Of a stretch of 64,000 nt of DNA, positions 34,052 to 46,146 are shown piece by piece (the first letter of the stretch is position 1; each line of letters begins with the position of its first letter). The translations under genes were made by a program, and so were the position numbers. The notes below the pieces were generated by a model. That model was not told the DNA's origin and ran no database searches. It saw nothing but the letters and a program-made list of their open reading frames with translations. Source of the stretch: Lutraria lutraria (taxonomy: Eukaryota > Mollusca > Bivalvia > Venerida > Mactridae); NCBI GenBank assembly GCA_964023205.1, contig OZ026845.1, forward strand, positions 11,170,001 to 11,234,000. Reading direction: 5' to 3'.

Positions 34052-36060
34052 TACGCTAATAAATACATACATGTACGTTATATTGAATTGGCCACCAGGT
34101 TGACTCAGTCTTAAAGCGCTAATCTGGTCTGTCTCTGTTTGCAGAGGTTTTTAAGCATCAATTTGAATACAGTTAAACCTTTGAACAAAGTTATCTAAGG
34201 AAAGAAGAAACATATGGCCGTTATACTAAGTTCCCCTTTATTATGTTGGTAAATTGGTTTATTATATGAATAACTTGTAGATGAAGAGTGGTCTATGTTC
34301 CGTGACAGGTGACTGTTACAAACTGTTCGTCGTCCATTACTGCATGAAATAGTGAGAATATTCTATGAAGACCTGAAGCAAATATAATATTAAATGAATG
34401 AATGTTACAAAGATAAGTTTATACATTAAATTATTTATGTATTCTTATAATGTGAATATCAATTCGAAAGGCAAATTCACCTTTATCAAAAATATTTCGC
34501 TTTTCATAATACAGGCACATAGGAAGAGAGTTTTTGTCGGAAACCAGCTATAGCCCCTTTCTAAACTAATACATTCGAAAAGAATGAAGTGGAACCCGGT
34601 TCCTATATACGACCCGGTAACAGATTCAAGTCACACCTTATCCGTTTATTAAGCAAGTATAATTATTATGTCTGATCCCCATTCCTTCAGACTTCAGATC
34701 AAAGTTAAATATACGTGCTAATAGTTAGGAGGTTTGATGGTTGAGTACAATCTCTGACGATTACTAATTCAACCTTTACATCTTATAAATTTATCGTTTG
34801 ACAAGCGTAAATATTTATATTTATATTATACTAGTACATGTATCGCTTATTCATCGACGTAATTAGCGGACGGGATCTAATTAGAACATTTCTATTTGAT
34901 TAATAACATAAAGCCTGAAGCAGCGCTGTGTGTACTTGATACATACTTCACACTTATATCACCATGTATATATATATGTAACATCCTCACGTATGTAATT
35001 AGCTAAAATGTAAACAAATCATAACGGAACTGAGCTGACCTCACGGCAGCCACTTATCAACATAGATATAGATAAAATGATATAATTTATCGACTTACCG
35101 TTTTATAAAATGCGTGTTTACCTTCACAGACCACAGTCTGATCAAATTGGTCTGGTATTTGTTGACACTGGGTCAAATTATGTCCGTATATTGCTAATGC
35201 AAAAACCGCCCTAGAGGCAGGGGGTTCACTCGCCGGATACAAGAGTACCGAGCTATTCCTTGTATTTTATCGCGCCCGGTTTTATTTTAAGCTTTGAGAT
35301 GATAACAATTCTAAATATGGTGAGAGAATTCTTTCGATTGCCGGAAACGATTACGGAAGCAGCATTCTTGTTAGCGTTCACACAAATCTGCGATCAGCAA
35401 TTAAAAATAAAATAAATGCAGCCATGCTTGTAATAAAAAACAGTTTGTTTTGTTATATTTATTACATACGTTGTTTTTATTACAAGGATGATTGCTACAT
35501 AGCCTCAACTCTAATTTCTGTTTTATTCGATTATTTTGTGGATTCGGTTTTGAAAATTGTGTAAGAAAATAGAAATGCGAGTATCCGCTCGCTGGGCATT
35601 TATTTCTACAGATAAAACAGTGAAAACTAAACTCCCTGCTATGTAATTTTCCTTGTTTGTGTTTAATGTCGATCGTAAATTTAAGTTGAAACCTCTGTAA
35701 TAAAGTCCTATTCTTTCGATTATAGACATCACATCCAATCAATCATTCACATAATAGTACGCCGGTAGTCCGAACATGGCGCTGAAAATGGATTTCTACA
35801 AAATTCTGACGGAGTATTTTGACAATTATCTTAGAATATAATTAGAACGTTGGATTATAACTGGAATTTAGAAGCATTGATTTATGGACGTTTGGAAATA
35901 TCGCTGAAGTAAAATACGAGAATATACTAGTCAGTATATTTAAGATTAATTCATTAAATCATTGAACATTCATACTTCAGTAAGACACCGTTGTATTGTA
36001 CTCGTATATAGTGAATCATTAGATACATTGTTATATCTTAATTAGCCTCGAACATGCTTT
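34052..36060. other. Intergenic, no supported gene
   Basis: A weak end of the AAAGGCC family (ACAGTTAAACCTTTGAACAAAG) lies at about 34171. A stretch at 35238-35252 shares ACCGAGCTATTC with 38889. The 113- and 71-codon minus-strand frames at 35401-35742 overlap each other and have no known domain. Confidence 0.4.
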
Positions 36061-36061
36061 A

Positions 36062-36112
36062 ATTATCTATCACGTGCGCACGCGATAGATAAAATATTTT
36101 CTATGTCCCCTT
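36062..36112. repeat. Palindrome and fragment of the CGTGCGCACG TIR family
   Basis: TTATCTATC and GATAGATAA flank a CGTGCGCACG core to make a near-perfect 30-bp palindrome (36062-36091). It is followed by ATTTTCTATGTCCCCTTT, as at the right ends of the elements at 13632 and 41611. The rest of the element is gone. Confidence 0.7.
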
Positions 36113-37461
36113 TTTCTCTATTTCATACGATGAAGTCATTTTCCGGGTCCCCAGAAGTTCCACTTCAATCGTGTTCTACTGTATTTTGTAAGAAATAAAA
36201 AACAGACGCTTATTTGATGCATGCACTCACGTGAGTATATGTGTTATTTTCTGTTTAGAATATCTTGCTAGATTGTTAGCATTTTTCCTAACAGAATGTG
36301 GTTTTCAATCTTAATTTGTTGACATAGTTGGCACGGTAGCTAAGTGTACAAGGATGTTAAACACCTTGATTTATCATCGTCAGTGGCAGAAGTGCACTAA
36401 ATACTTTTAAATTAATAAAATTGTATAATTTCTGAAATGTCTGTTACAAAATTGGTTTCTGCGAATGGAGGTATACCTTCTGTTTATATATTTAGATAAG
36501 TTAACTCGTGTAATTCAAATTGTTAAGTTGTTCATTGATGTCAAAGTGGTCAAAGTGGTGATATTTTGCGTTGAATTAATTAAACATGCGAATTGGCTTC
36601 AGAAAACTTATGAATTTGTGAACGTAACTTCAATGAACGCAGGTTTTGTGACATGACGTAAACTGTATTTGTATATAAGTGGTAACCAATTGTAACGTAA
36701 ATTTATACCGTTTATTTCGTCACCTTGTTACGTCAATGTATTTGTATATACTTATGTATGTAAATATGTTGTTCACATGCGCCTGAGAGTCTTATGAATC
36801 GGACATAAATAATTTAAAAAACATGATATCAGATCATTTCTTGGTTTCCGGGGTTATAGGTCGCCGCTGTTAAATTTTGAATATCTTCATCCATTTGTTA
36901 ACTTTTCTCATGAGTTTTTTTGTCAGGGTCATTGTCTTACACCTGGTCATAACAACCAGTCTACCGTTAGATGGCTGGACAGTATCGTCAGTTGAGATCA
37001 GAGTTTATGTCACTGACGATAATATCACATTAAAGTATAAAGTAACGATACAGTGATTATTATGACAATACTGGTATATACAGTTGATATACAATAAGAC
37101 TTTATATTGATTCTGATTCAAAGTTATCGTGTGCTTTATAGATTATACACAGAAAAACAGATAGTATTACTCATTATTGACCTAGTTATACCATGTATTT
37201 AATAATTACCTTACCATTTCCCCCCGCTTCAGTCTAAATGGGAAAAAAACTTGCGCAGGTTCATGTAAACAAGACTGCTATCCTATAGACAATGTTTACG
37301 TTAGCGTGGACGTTTGTAATACGTAAACCACGTGGTTTATTGGATTTATGTTTGATCTTCGAATACATTCACTTGGGTTGCCAGATCATGCGTATTTCTA
37401 CATTGAAATATCAAATTTTCCCCAGCGCATAATGTCTACCTGCAATCGTAACTGCTCATGC
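36113..37461. other. Intergenic, no supported gene
   Basis: A single end of the TATAGTGAA family (GGGTCCCC to TCTACTGTA) lies at 36145-36183. A pure poly-A/T or coding signal is absent. Confidence 0.4.
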
Positions 37462-37795
37462 AGGTATTTCCGTCACTGAGAAATACGCCTCGTACGTAAG
37501 TGTAGGGTTACAAATTGGTTATGTGGTTTCCGGTCACTACTTTTTTCAACACTAGGGACTCGTTTTGAAGAATCATTCTCAGAATTGCAAACTTTCTTAC
37601 GTGTTTATTGTTTGCGACTGATAAAGTGGACATCAAATTCTTACTGGAAGAGAAACAAGTTGTTTCCATCGGTGAATTCCCAGGGTCAGCCATGATGGAA
37701 AGTAGCCCGAGAACAGCAACAACAATATGGCGGTCTGCCTATTATGTCCGGGGCATTTTCTTAAAAGACAGACGCTGCGGAGTTTCGATTGATTT
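37462..37795 (+). repeat. Dispersed repeat, copy 2 (partner at 111-430)
   Basis: Co-linear with 111-430; both contain CCTCGTACGTAAGTGTA, GAATCATT, ACAAGTTGTTTCCATC and GTAGCCCGAGAACA. Unlike copy 1 it is not followed by a tRNA-like sequence. Confidence 0.7.
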
Positions 37796-38120
37796 ACCTG
37801 CCGACCAGGTTTGTAGCTTTCAGCAACCTAAGTCTGACTGCATAGCCTCTGTCTATGCTGAAAATAAAATAATGTATTAATCATTGCAAATCTGTGATGT
37901 CTTAGTACAATATTACAGAGACGCCTTGTACACATTCAACATTATAGGGGCTACATTGTTTTCATTATCTGGACACTCCTACCACATTTGATGCACAGTA
38001 TGAGTTGATGATAATCATGATAAAAAATAAAACTAAGGAGTGTCAAGTTTTAATTGTGTTTGTGCGCAACAACATTTGCTTAGATTGTCAGATATGAATA
38101 ATACTGACTGTATACCGATA

Positions 38121-38231
38121 GTACTACGTTTTTTCTACACCCGCCATGCAATTGATAAACAAATTCCCGTCACATGTTGTACTGCAAGTTTATATAAGTT
38201 CAGTTTCCATAAGTACTTTCAGTACTTTGAT
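38121..38231 (+). repeat. Dispersed repeat (CTACATCCGCCATG family), copy 2
   Basis: Contains TACTACG, TTTTCTACACCCGCCATGCA, TTCCCGTCACATGTTG and AGTTCAGTTTCCATAAGTAC in family order. Confidence 0.7.
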
Positions 38232-38809
38232 TTTATTTACGATACCAGTCCTTTGAAATGCGATAAAGCACACTGGAATTTCAAACTGTCACCTCATGCT
38301 GATATTACTTTCTGATTGGTTAATAAGAAGATCAGTGGTGTTTTTTTTCTATTCGGAAAACAGTACGTTAATTAATGTCGATAACGACAATATTTGTAGT
38401 TAAATACATGTACTAATCTAATTTACCACTATATTGTACTCTAAAAAGTAATTATTAATACATTTACATTATCCTTAATCAGGAAGTACATGTAGTTTGA
38501 TCGAGCTCTTAATATGCTTTCTTGCATTGTATTTGAAATCACTACATGAATTAGTATAGTTATGTACGTGTGGTTTGCTCTTATATTCTGTTATTTGTAT
38601 AACAATGTGTAACAACACCAACAAAAATCTAAAACTTCACTATGATAGATAAGAATCGGAATGTGGTCATTACCCGTCCTAATTCTACAGTGTACGCATC
38701 TACATTGACCTATATATTCACATCAAATTAAAATATTTATTACCTTTTAGATCAAGCTCCGTCATATTAGATATCCTATTGAAATATCAAAGTGAGAAAA
38801 TGGTGCGGG

Positions 38810-39040
38810 GTAAAACGTCTTGTTAGTGGGCCATTTGTTCGAATCCATCTTGGTCGAAAATGACTTGATCGCAATGTACCGGGAATACCGAGCTATTCAG
38901 TCGGCACGAAAAAGAAACCGGAAGAACTATTCGAAAAGAGTATGGATATAAATGAGCATGCCCGGTACTCCTGAATTTTTCTCCTTTCTCTATGGGGCGG
39001 CTTTGAAATGACTGTAGCTGTGAATGGTCCGTTTATGAAA
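38810..39040 (+). mobile_element. SINE-like repeat with tRNA-like B box
   Basis: GTTCGAATCCATC at 38838-38850 fits a B box and lies about 30 bp after GGGGTAAAACGTC, a poor A box. The 3' part (GGATATAAATGAGCATG, TCTATGGGGCGGCTTTGAAA, ATGGTCCG) matches 12926-13035. The head is weak, so the SINE call is tentative, but the repeat itself is clear. Confidence 0.55.
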
Positions 39041-39084
39041 TATAAATAAACACAATTTCCGTTTAACAACAGATTAATAAATAA

Positions 39085-39250
39085 ACACCATTATAGAGAA
39101 CTCGGGTACAGTGAGAGAGTTCAACATTGGAATCTCTCAAGTCGTTATTTTTCACCGAACACAGCCGAATACAGCCGAACATAGAGCAATATGAATCTCA
39201 TAAAGAGACTATTCGGATCCCCTTGATTTCACTATAACAGTATTCTACTG
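39085..39250. mobile_element. TATAGTGAA-family MITE, copy 1
   Basis: The left end has ACCATTATAGAGAACTCGGG; the right end has CGGATCCCCTTGATTTCACT, then ATAACAGTATTCTACTG and a TA. They are imperfect inverted repeats of the kind seen at 40235 and 47896. Confidence 0.6.
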
Positions 39251-40234
39251 TATATTGATAAAACTGGCTTCATTAATTGAGACATAACGTGGTATTGATA
39301 GCAACAATTACCTGTCGCTTTCGTTTATCTAGTGTTCATTTTGCGTGTTTATACTGATACTAAGTGATTTTATTGATGATGATGATATTTTGTTGAAAAT
39401 AAAATTATGTCTTATCATTAAAAACGCATTAAAAACATCATATTTCACATTTAGTGAACATTTTAAGCTCGTTCCTAATTGAGGAAATGGCATATGTTCA
39501 TTTTATGTGATCTTTGTCATAGCATCAGCATCTTTACGTTGAATCTTCTAAATTCATTTTCTTTGGATAACTTGATAATGAACAAATGGAGTCCCCACAG
39601 GTTTGTCAGAAAGGCAACGTATAATTATTACCATAGAAACCATACGTTGGTCCTAATTGGTTTTATTTTGTTACGACGTCACCTGGGAGTAAGATAATGT
39701 TTGGTTATTTGGATTACAAAACATGCAGTAGTAATGTGACATGGCACATTGTCCGCTGTAATGAACCTTACATCATAGGAGACGTGACATCTTATTACGG
39801 TAATTATAAAAAGGAGAACTTTTATAATTGGTTATTGTTGTTCATATTTCAAATATATTGCTCACGAAATTTGAGCGAAACAAGAGAGCAAAGACGATTC
39901 TTTCAATTTCAAAAAAGAAGGATTATTGCCTTAGGCATGTATAGAGATTCCGTTATTCCAATATGTACGTTTTGAAATGATAAGAAATAGAAATCAAGTA
40001 CTGTACCATTCATATAATGGTGAAGTGTGTCTTCTCAATTCTTATTTTCTTTAAACATTTACTTCCACTGCCTACCATACGATGGTCAACGTATCTCTGT
40101 TCGGCCTGTCTTCTGAATCAGTACGTGCATAGTTAATTTACAATGTGTGACAAAAAAACATACGTTTTAATCCGTCCCATCATATTAAGTCTGTATAAAA
40201 AATCACTATCATAGCAAATAATGTTTTTAGTAGA
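39251..40234. other. Intergenic, no supported gene
   Basis: The frames at 39479-39697 and 39697-39975 are consecutive but have no recognisable domain or splice evidence. Confidence 0.4.
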
Positions 40235-40411
40235 ACGTGGATGTGGTTATAGTGTATTACTTCATGTGGAACCAAACAGTTACACCATAAAATTAATGTT
40301 TCACTACATCCATAATGATAAAATAAAGAAGGGAGAGTACGGGGGAAACTGATTACTTCACTGTATCTATTATTTCACTATATCCGAGTTCTTTATAACC
40401 GTGTTGTACAG
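40235..40411. mobile_element. TATAGTGAA-family MITE, copy 2
   Basis: GTGGTTATAGTGTATTACTT at the left faces TTTCACTATATCCGAG, TTTATAACCGTGTTGTACAG at the right, ending in TA. Confidence 0.65.
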
Positions 40412-40477
40412 TAATTTAATGTATCCCAACAATTTATTACAACTACAAATGTTTGAATTCATAGGATGTATTATGTA

Positions 40478-40653
40478 CCATGTATGGTGGCTGATTTCTG
40501 CCATTTCATATCTTCGTGTATTCGCCCTCTAAGGTCGAAGGCGAAGAAATGATAAATGAGCAATTTATCGTGTGTTCGTGTCGTCGTGCTTCGACTTTTG
40601 GGGGCGAACACACGAAGATATGAAATGGCAGAAATCAGCCACCATAACCATGG
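40478..40653. mobile_element. 176-bp foldback element, near-perfect arms
   Basis: The left arm (40478-40527) and right arm (40600-40653) are reverse complements over about 50 bp with very few mismatches; both contain GGCTGATTTCTGCCATTTCA or its complement and the CGAAGATATG step. The inner part (GGTCGAAGG against CTTCGACTT) also pairs. The plus- and minus-strand frames across it are similar to each other because of this symmetry and are not genes. Confidence 0.85.
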
Positions 40654-41234
40654 GAAAATCGTTACAATTACTGTAATCGTTTTTATGGTGTACAACCGCT
40701 ATACATATTTTATTCAACGTTCTAATGTACTAATAGCAAAATAGTTTAACTTAAAAAATATATACAAAAAGTACACAGGACGACATCACAATGTGTGTAC
40801 ATAATGTATAAGGGTGCGGTAAAGGTGGGTGGTCTTCACCTAAGACGAGAATGCTAAAAACAAGTGATTTATTTGTAATGCGATATCTGTGATTGACGGT
40901 GATAAACCCTCCATAGTTAGGATCAAACTGACGATACGATACAGACCGTGTACCATAATGTAAACACCGGTTCATTCCTGGGTCCTGAGGGAATATAGCA
41001 CTTCTAGACTACTTAATACATAATTATATAAACACAGTTCTACCTTCATGAATGACCAAATGTTCATATACGATCATAAGATATCATAGACTGGATTTAT
41101 TTTGGGTAAATACACATCAATAAATTAATGGAATGTAAACAAGAAATTATGTAAACGCCAAACAACAGTAAGATACAAACATGAACTCACTCGCAACAAC
41201 TATGCTAAAACTAGACGTTTTAAAATGTATTGTA
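40654..41234. other. Intergenic, no supported feature
   Basis: No gene or recognised repeat. Confidence 0.4.
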
Positions 41235-41402
41235 CAGTGCACCCTCTCCAGCACGGCCCTCTCTTGGGCGACAACTTCCCTTCAGCAACAGCATGTTTTC
41301 CTACTGCACGATTAAACTATTATTTTAACCTATCTAGAGCAACAACTTCTTAACATCAACATAAATTTGTTACTCCAAAAGGATGTCGGAAAGGTTACAC
41401 TG
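41235..41402. mobile_element. TIR MITE, CAGTGCAACCTCTCC family, copy 3
   Basis: TA-flanked; the left end is CAGTGCACCCTCTCCAGC and the right end GTCGGAAAGGTTACACTG. The interior holds CTCTCTTGGGCGACAACTT and CAGCAACAGCATG, the reverse complement of words in copies 1 and 2, so it is inverted relative to them. Confidence 0.8.
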
Positions 41403-41610
41403 TACATTTTATTTTTTCATTTTTATCGTTGAAGTTATTAGTTTATAATTGTTTCATTTCAGTTTTAACCGAATTACCGACTAGCATGAAAATCATGAAT
41501 TCGAAATTAAATATCACCTACGTCAATCCTTGTCAACATAGGTGGTAAACGAGACAGTTTAGCAAAGCTAAAATACCGAGTTTGTTTTTCTTGCTGAAAT
41601 GTGTTTACTA

Positions 41611-41940
41611 CGGTGGCATAAAAGGGACATAGGAAATATTTTATTTACCGCGTGCGAATGCGATAGCTGCTACATGCGCTCGTGATAGCTCCTACGTGCG
41701 CACGATTCCCTGTCCATTATCAAAATGGCAGAGCTGACACGTATTCTTATTGGTCAGCTATCGCGTGCGCATGTAGTAGCTATTGCGTTCGCACATAGTA
41801 GCTAACACGTGCGCACGCAGTAGCTATCACGTTTGCACGCAGTAGCTTTCACGTACGCACGTGGTAATTATCACGTGCGCACGCCGTAGCTATTACGTGC
41901 GCACGCGGTAAATATTTCCTATGTCCCCTTTATGCCACCG
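41611..41940. mobile_element. CGGTRGCATAAA TIR element with minisatellite core, copy 2
   Basis: TA flanks both sides. The outer ends CGGTGGCATAAAAGGGACAT and ATGTCCCCTTTATGCCACCG are near-perfect inverted repeats, which continue inward (AGGAAATATT; TTTACCGCGTGCG). The core is about ten degenerate units of ACGTGCGCACGCAGTAGCTATC. The palindromic CGTGCGCACG recurs throughout. The total length of 330 bp is about half of copy 1, so the core varies in length. Confidence 0.9.
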
Positions 41941-44900
41941 TAGTATACATATTGAACAAAACTATAATTTTTCTAATACTGCTTTGATACCGATGTTTGA
42001 TTTTATAATTCTATGTTTTTCAACTATGCAAAAGGACAAATATGTCTATAATTGAAATACTTTATATATATACATGTACATGCAGAATAGAACAGAACAT
42101 TATTGATCGATTTGTTAAACATGCGTTTGGTTTTCGCCACCATCTAGATCTATGTCTTGTCTTGATAAAAAAAAAATACAGAACATAAATTTGGTATACG
42201 GCAATATTGTTCTCTTCGACAATTAGTGGCGTGTTTTTTAAAATGCAGTTCTCTTCGTTGTCAATGAAGAGTCAAAACTATGTTTAAATCTTCATTTCAA
42301 ATTTGCTTACTACATATACTAGTATCTCGCAAGAAAAAAACTTATTTACAGTTATGATATTATACATAAATATATATATATGCTTTAGTTCATGGTGAGT
42401 CACATCATATAGAAACAATGTTGATCGAATGAGATAATAGACAAGCCAGCTGCAAATTTAATAATATAGCTCGCTCTACGATTCTTTATCAGAGGCGTAG
42501 CAATACAATAAATGTAATTATTATGCCCAATGAAGGAGAATCCGTACTGGCGAGGCCATTGTCTCAGACTATTTATCACTACCCCCCTCCCCTCCCCCCT
42601 CACACACACAGAGCTGTGAGTCCGAGTCCCATCCGCGAGCTGATTTCACATGCATTACTTTTGCACTAAACTACTCACATCCCAGATACAACAAAGAGTG
42701 CACTTTTGGTACGTAAACATCCTTACATTCAGGCTTGAAAGGACGTGCTCGTGAAATTAATGAAATTAATGAACTATCGCGCGATGTTTCATTAATTTAT
42801 TAATTTTATTAGAAATTCATACTTCTGTCTAATAAAGCTCATGTAACCACTATCAAGACTTAATAGGAAAACGAGGGCAATGTGATACGAACCGGAAATT
42901 GTTCTTCTTTTCTGAGAAAACCATGGAAACGACGCGGTACAAAACACTACGTATACTAGCTAGTAGTGGTATTTAATTAGTTTATGTTGTTTTTCCAATC
43001 ATGGTTCATTTTCATTGTTCTTCGGTTTATACGAACTGGTCTGTTTTGTCATTCTATTGTGTCAAGATTGCTTCCAATGCTCATGCAACTCTCCTCATTT
43101 AGGCACAACAGTTACTAGCAGTTGTAACGTTATTTCAATACGTAACGTCCACGTTCCCTCGCATAATTTACCGAAAGACAACACTTAAAATCGCTGACAT
43201 TTTCCGAACTTTTTATCAGTGAACACTGTACTGGTATGTGTATTTACATAGTTTACTAACATTTATTCCTATGTGCATATAAATCAGCAGCATTTGTTGA
43301 ATACAGTGAACGTAAATGTACGAATCATATATCGTGTCGTATTAGGGGTTGTACTAAGGGTTGTAAATACACAACTCAGTTTTGCTGCATTGTAGAACAC
43401 GGTTATAGTGAACTCGAACTTATGACGTCAGAGGTGAACAATCTTACTGAAAACCGAAGGTTGTCTCCCTTCGATAAACTTATTCGTTCTTTATCAACTA
43501 CACACGTTTGTCTGCATAGACCTGACGTCCTGAAAATTCGATTTCAAGAAAAAAAAATCCAATTACCATTGTCAATCATTCGACATGCAAAACAAACATT
43601 GCGTAAAACAATTTATTCGAATATCATCTAATTAATTACTAATTAGTTACGAAATACGATAGTACACATCCAATTAACAATGATAATCCAATCTTGAAAA
43701 AGAAAGTTTTTATCGTTATGTATTTAGAGTTATCTGAACGGAATAGATATGTGTTCATTGATGATGTATAGGATAGATCACGAGTAAACGAAACAGTTGT
43801 CTATGAAATTTAGAGGCGAGAGCAGCGAGCCGTCATAGTCAACAGTTACAAGACATCTAAATTGTATAGAAAATAAGAATAACAAAACGGACAATATATA
43901 TACATGTACATGATTTGAAAACATTAATCATTAACCCTAATTCCATCGAGTGTTATCAATTTATGCCTGTGTATATTGAATAATGGTCAGTTTACATCGC
44001 CAGGTCGTCTGAGATCAATCTCCATCCACGGGTCCCGAGTTCATAAACTCGAGAAATGTCTCCCAGCACACTCAATTGCAAGTTTTAATTTCTATATTTG
44101 TACGTTTTTAATTGAAAAAAATAATGTTGTCTTAATTTAATGGCTAATTTAAAATTTAGAAAAAATACGCGGATGGATAGTTCCGTAATTAGTTTTCATT
44201 ATTAATTTAATATTATAAGTAACTTAGAAAAAGTGAACTGAAACAAAATAACAGAACGTAAGCTCGAATCCAGGCATATCGTTGGACCGTATAGAGGCCG
44301 TATAATCAGTAGGTTGAGATATCAGCGTAGTTTATATACGAATCAGATATATACAAACACTCACAACGTGGTGTAGGATTTAATATTGTTGCTTTAGCCA
44401 TGCTTTTGTTAATCATTTCATCGTAAATATACCAAGATTAGAAATTAATCAAAACACTACCAGTAAACAACATAATAATTAATGTCACTAAATACGAACA
44501 CACTATTAACCCTTCTGGATGATGTTTACAAATTATTAAAGACCTGGAATTATTTATAACTCGTTAGAGAGTTGATGTCGATATGTTTTCATTTGTATTT
44601 ACGGAATCCTCCATTATGATCAAATAAACAATAACAAGCACTGGCTCATGTTATTTGTTGGTCACAATAGTTTATATCGACTCGTACATTTTATCAATAA
44701 TACTACATTATACTGTATTATAAAAGTTTGTGTTTAGCTGGCTTGGTTAGTTCTGACGTACTAGTTAATGTTAAACTAAACACATATTTATTTCCGTTTA
44801 CAGCAAACCATTATAATTAAGCGATTAATAACGCTTCACTCAATACTGGTTATATTTCGTAAATGTCACAATATTTCACTTTTTGTTCGATTCTTCCTTC

Positions 44901-46146
44901 CAGTCTCCATTCCTTCATATTGTGTATTTTGGATTATTAAAACGAATGAAAAGTTCAAAACTAACGGATCTTTGTTGAATCGTCATTAAAAGTGCTATAC
45001 GCCATAGGAATAGTTGGACCACAGATCCAATCTAATTGGCATTGGCCTTAAAACTGTGACGATAATACAGGACTGAAAAACTAAAATTTAGTACTAGCTA
45101 GTATGCTTAGTATTATATAATTCAGAACAAATTTAAACTACTCAACGACATATTCTGCAATGATGTCAGATAACCAAAGATGTACCAGGGCAGATTGCAC
45201 TTGTATGGTATTCAGGATATACTCAATGTTTCGCGTACCAACAATTTATTCATTGTTACATTGGATAATCTGCAAGTATAGTATTAGATAATATGTTTAT
45301 ATAAAACAGAACACTGTAAGTTGTTTAATTTTAACGCATATTGAATGGAAAAGAGGTGAACTAACAAATCAGGATAACACTGCAGGCGATTATCAAATTA
45401 TCTATTCGACCTCGGCTTGGAACATGCAGTCACGTTTTGATTTTACATCCCGCTTAATTGGAAGTGCGATACCAGGACGTACGTGCTACTTACATGCTGT
45501 CTGTCAACGAAGGTGGCCTTTAGTTGTTCACAAGATATCGTGCGGTACATTGTCTTGGTGGTCTTCAAAGGTGTGTCAATATGTGTGCTATCGATTCATA
45601 TATATACGTGTTTATCTAATATATTTAGTGTTCTTTTGCAGGTTTTTCAGGATGTCGTCGCCTTAGAATACTCTATGATACCAATACTCATAAGTATTGT
45701 TAAAAGCCAACGAAGGAGTGGTCAATACTTATACCTGTAGTTTTAATATACTTGATCAGACATTAAGAATATAATACGGATAAAACATCACGGATTATAC
45801 CTGCCCATAATACTAAGCTTATTCACGAGGTTTAAAGCTTAATTAAGAATAAACCCAACATCATTTACTGGCTAAGAGCATCGGGATCTGAGTTGTTTAC
45901 TCTAAGAATGGTATTTGGTGTTTTGTTGTTGCTGAAATTTTTGCTATGAAAACAAAACGTACTTCACGGATAACGGTATGTGGGTGTTCTATGACAACAT
46001 AACCTGTGAAGATGGCTGATATAAAATGCTCTAGGAATGGATATTGGATATAGACTCGTCTGAACATTGGTAAGGAGTCGAACGAACACGTGTTTTGTTG
46101 GTCAATAAACTAACTGACGGTAAACATTGACTATTTATTAATTGAA
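41941..46146. other. Intergenic, no supported gene
   Basis: It contains a C-rich patch near 42582-42598 and one end of the TATAGTGAA family at 43398-43422 (GAACACGGTTATAGTGAACT). Frames at 45424-45740, just upstream of the receptor, overlap each other and have no recognisable product; part may be 5' untranslated sequence. Confidence 0.4.

Noticed and set aside
40471..40744. Similar-looking frames on both strands
   Set aside because: They come from the symmetric foldback element at 40478-40653.
45424..45740. Two overlapping frames upstream of the GPCR
   Set aside because: No domain; the receptor CDS already has a good start at 46147. The region could hold untranslated exon sequence, but I cannot show it.
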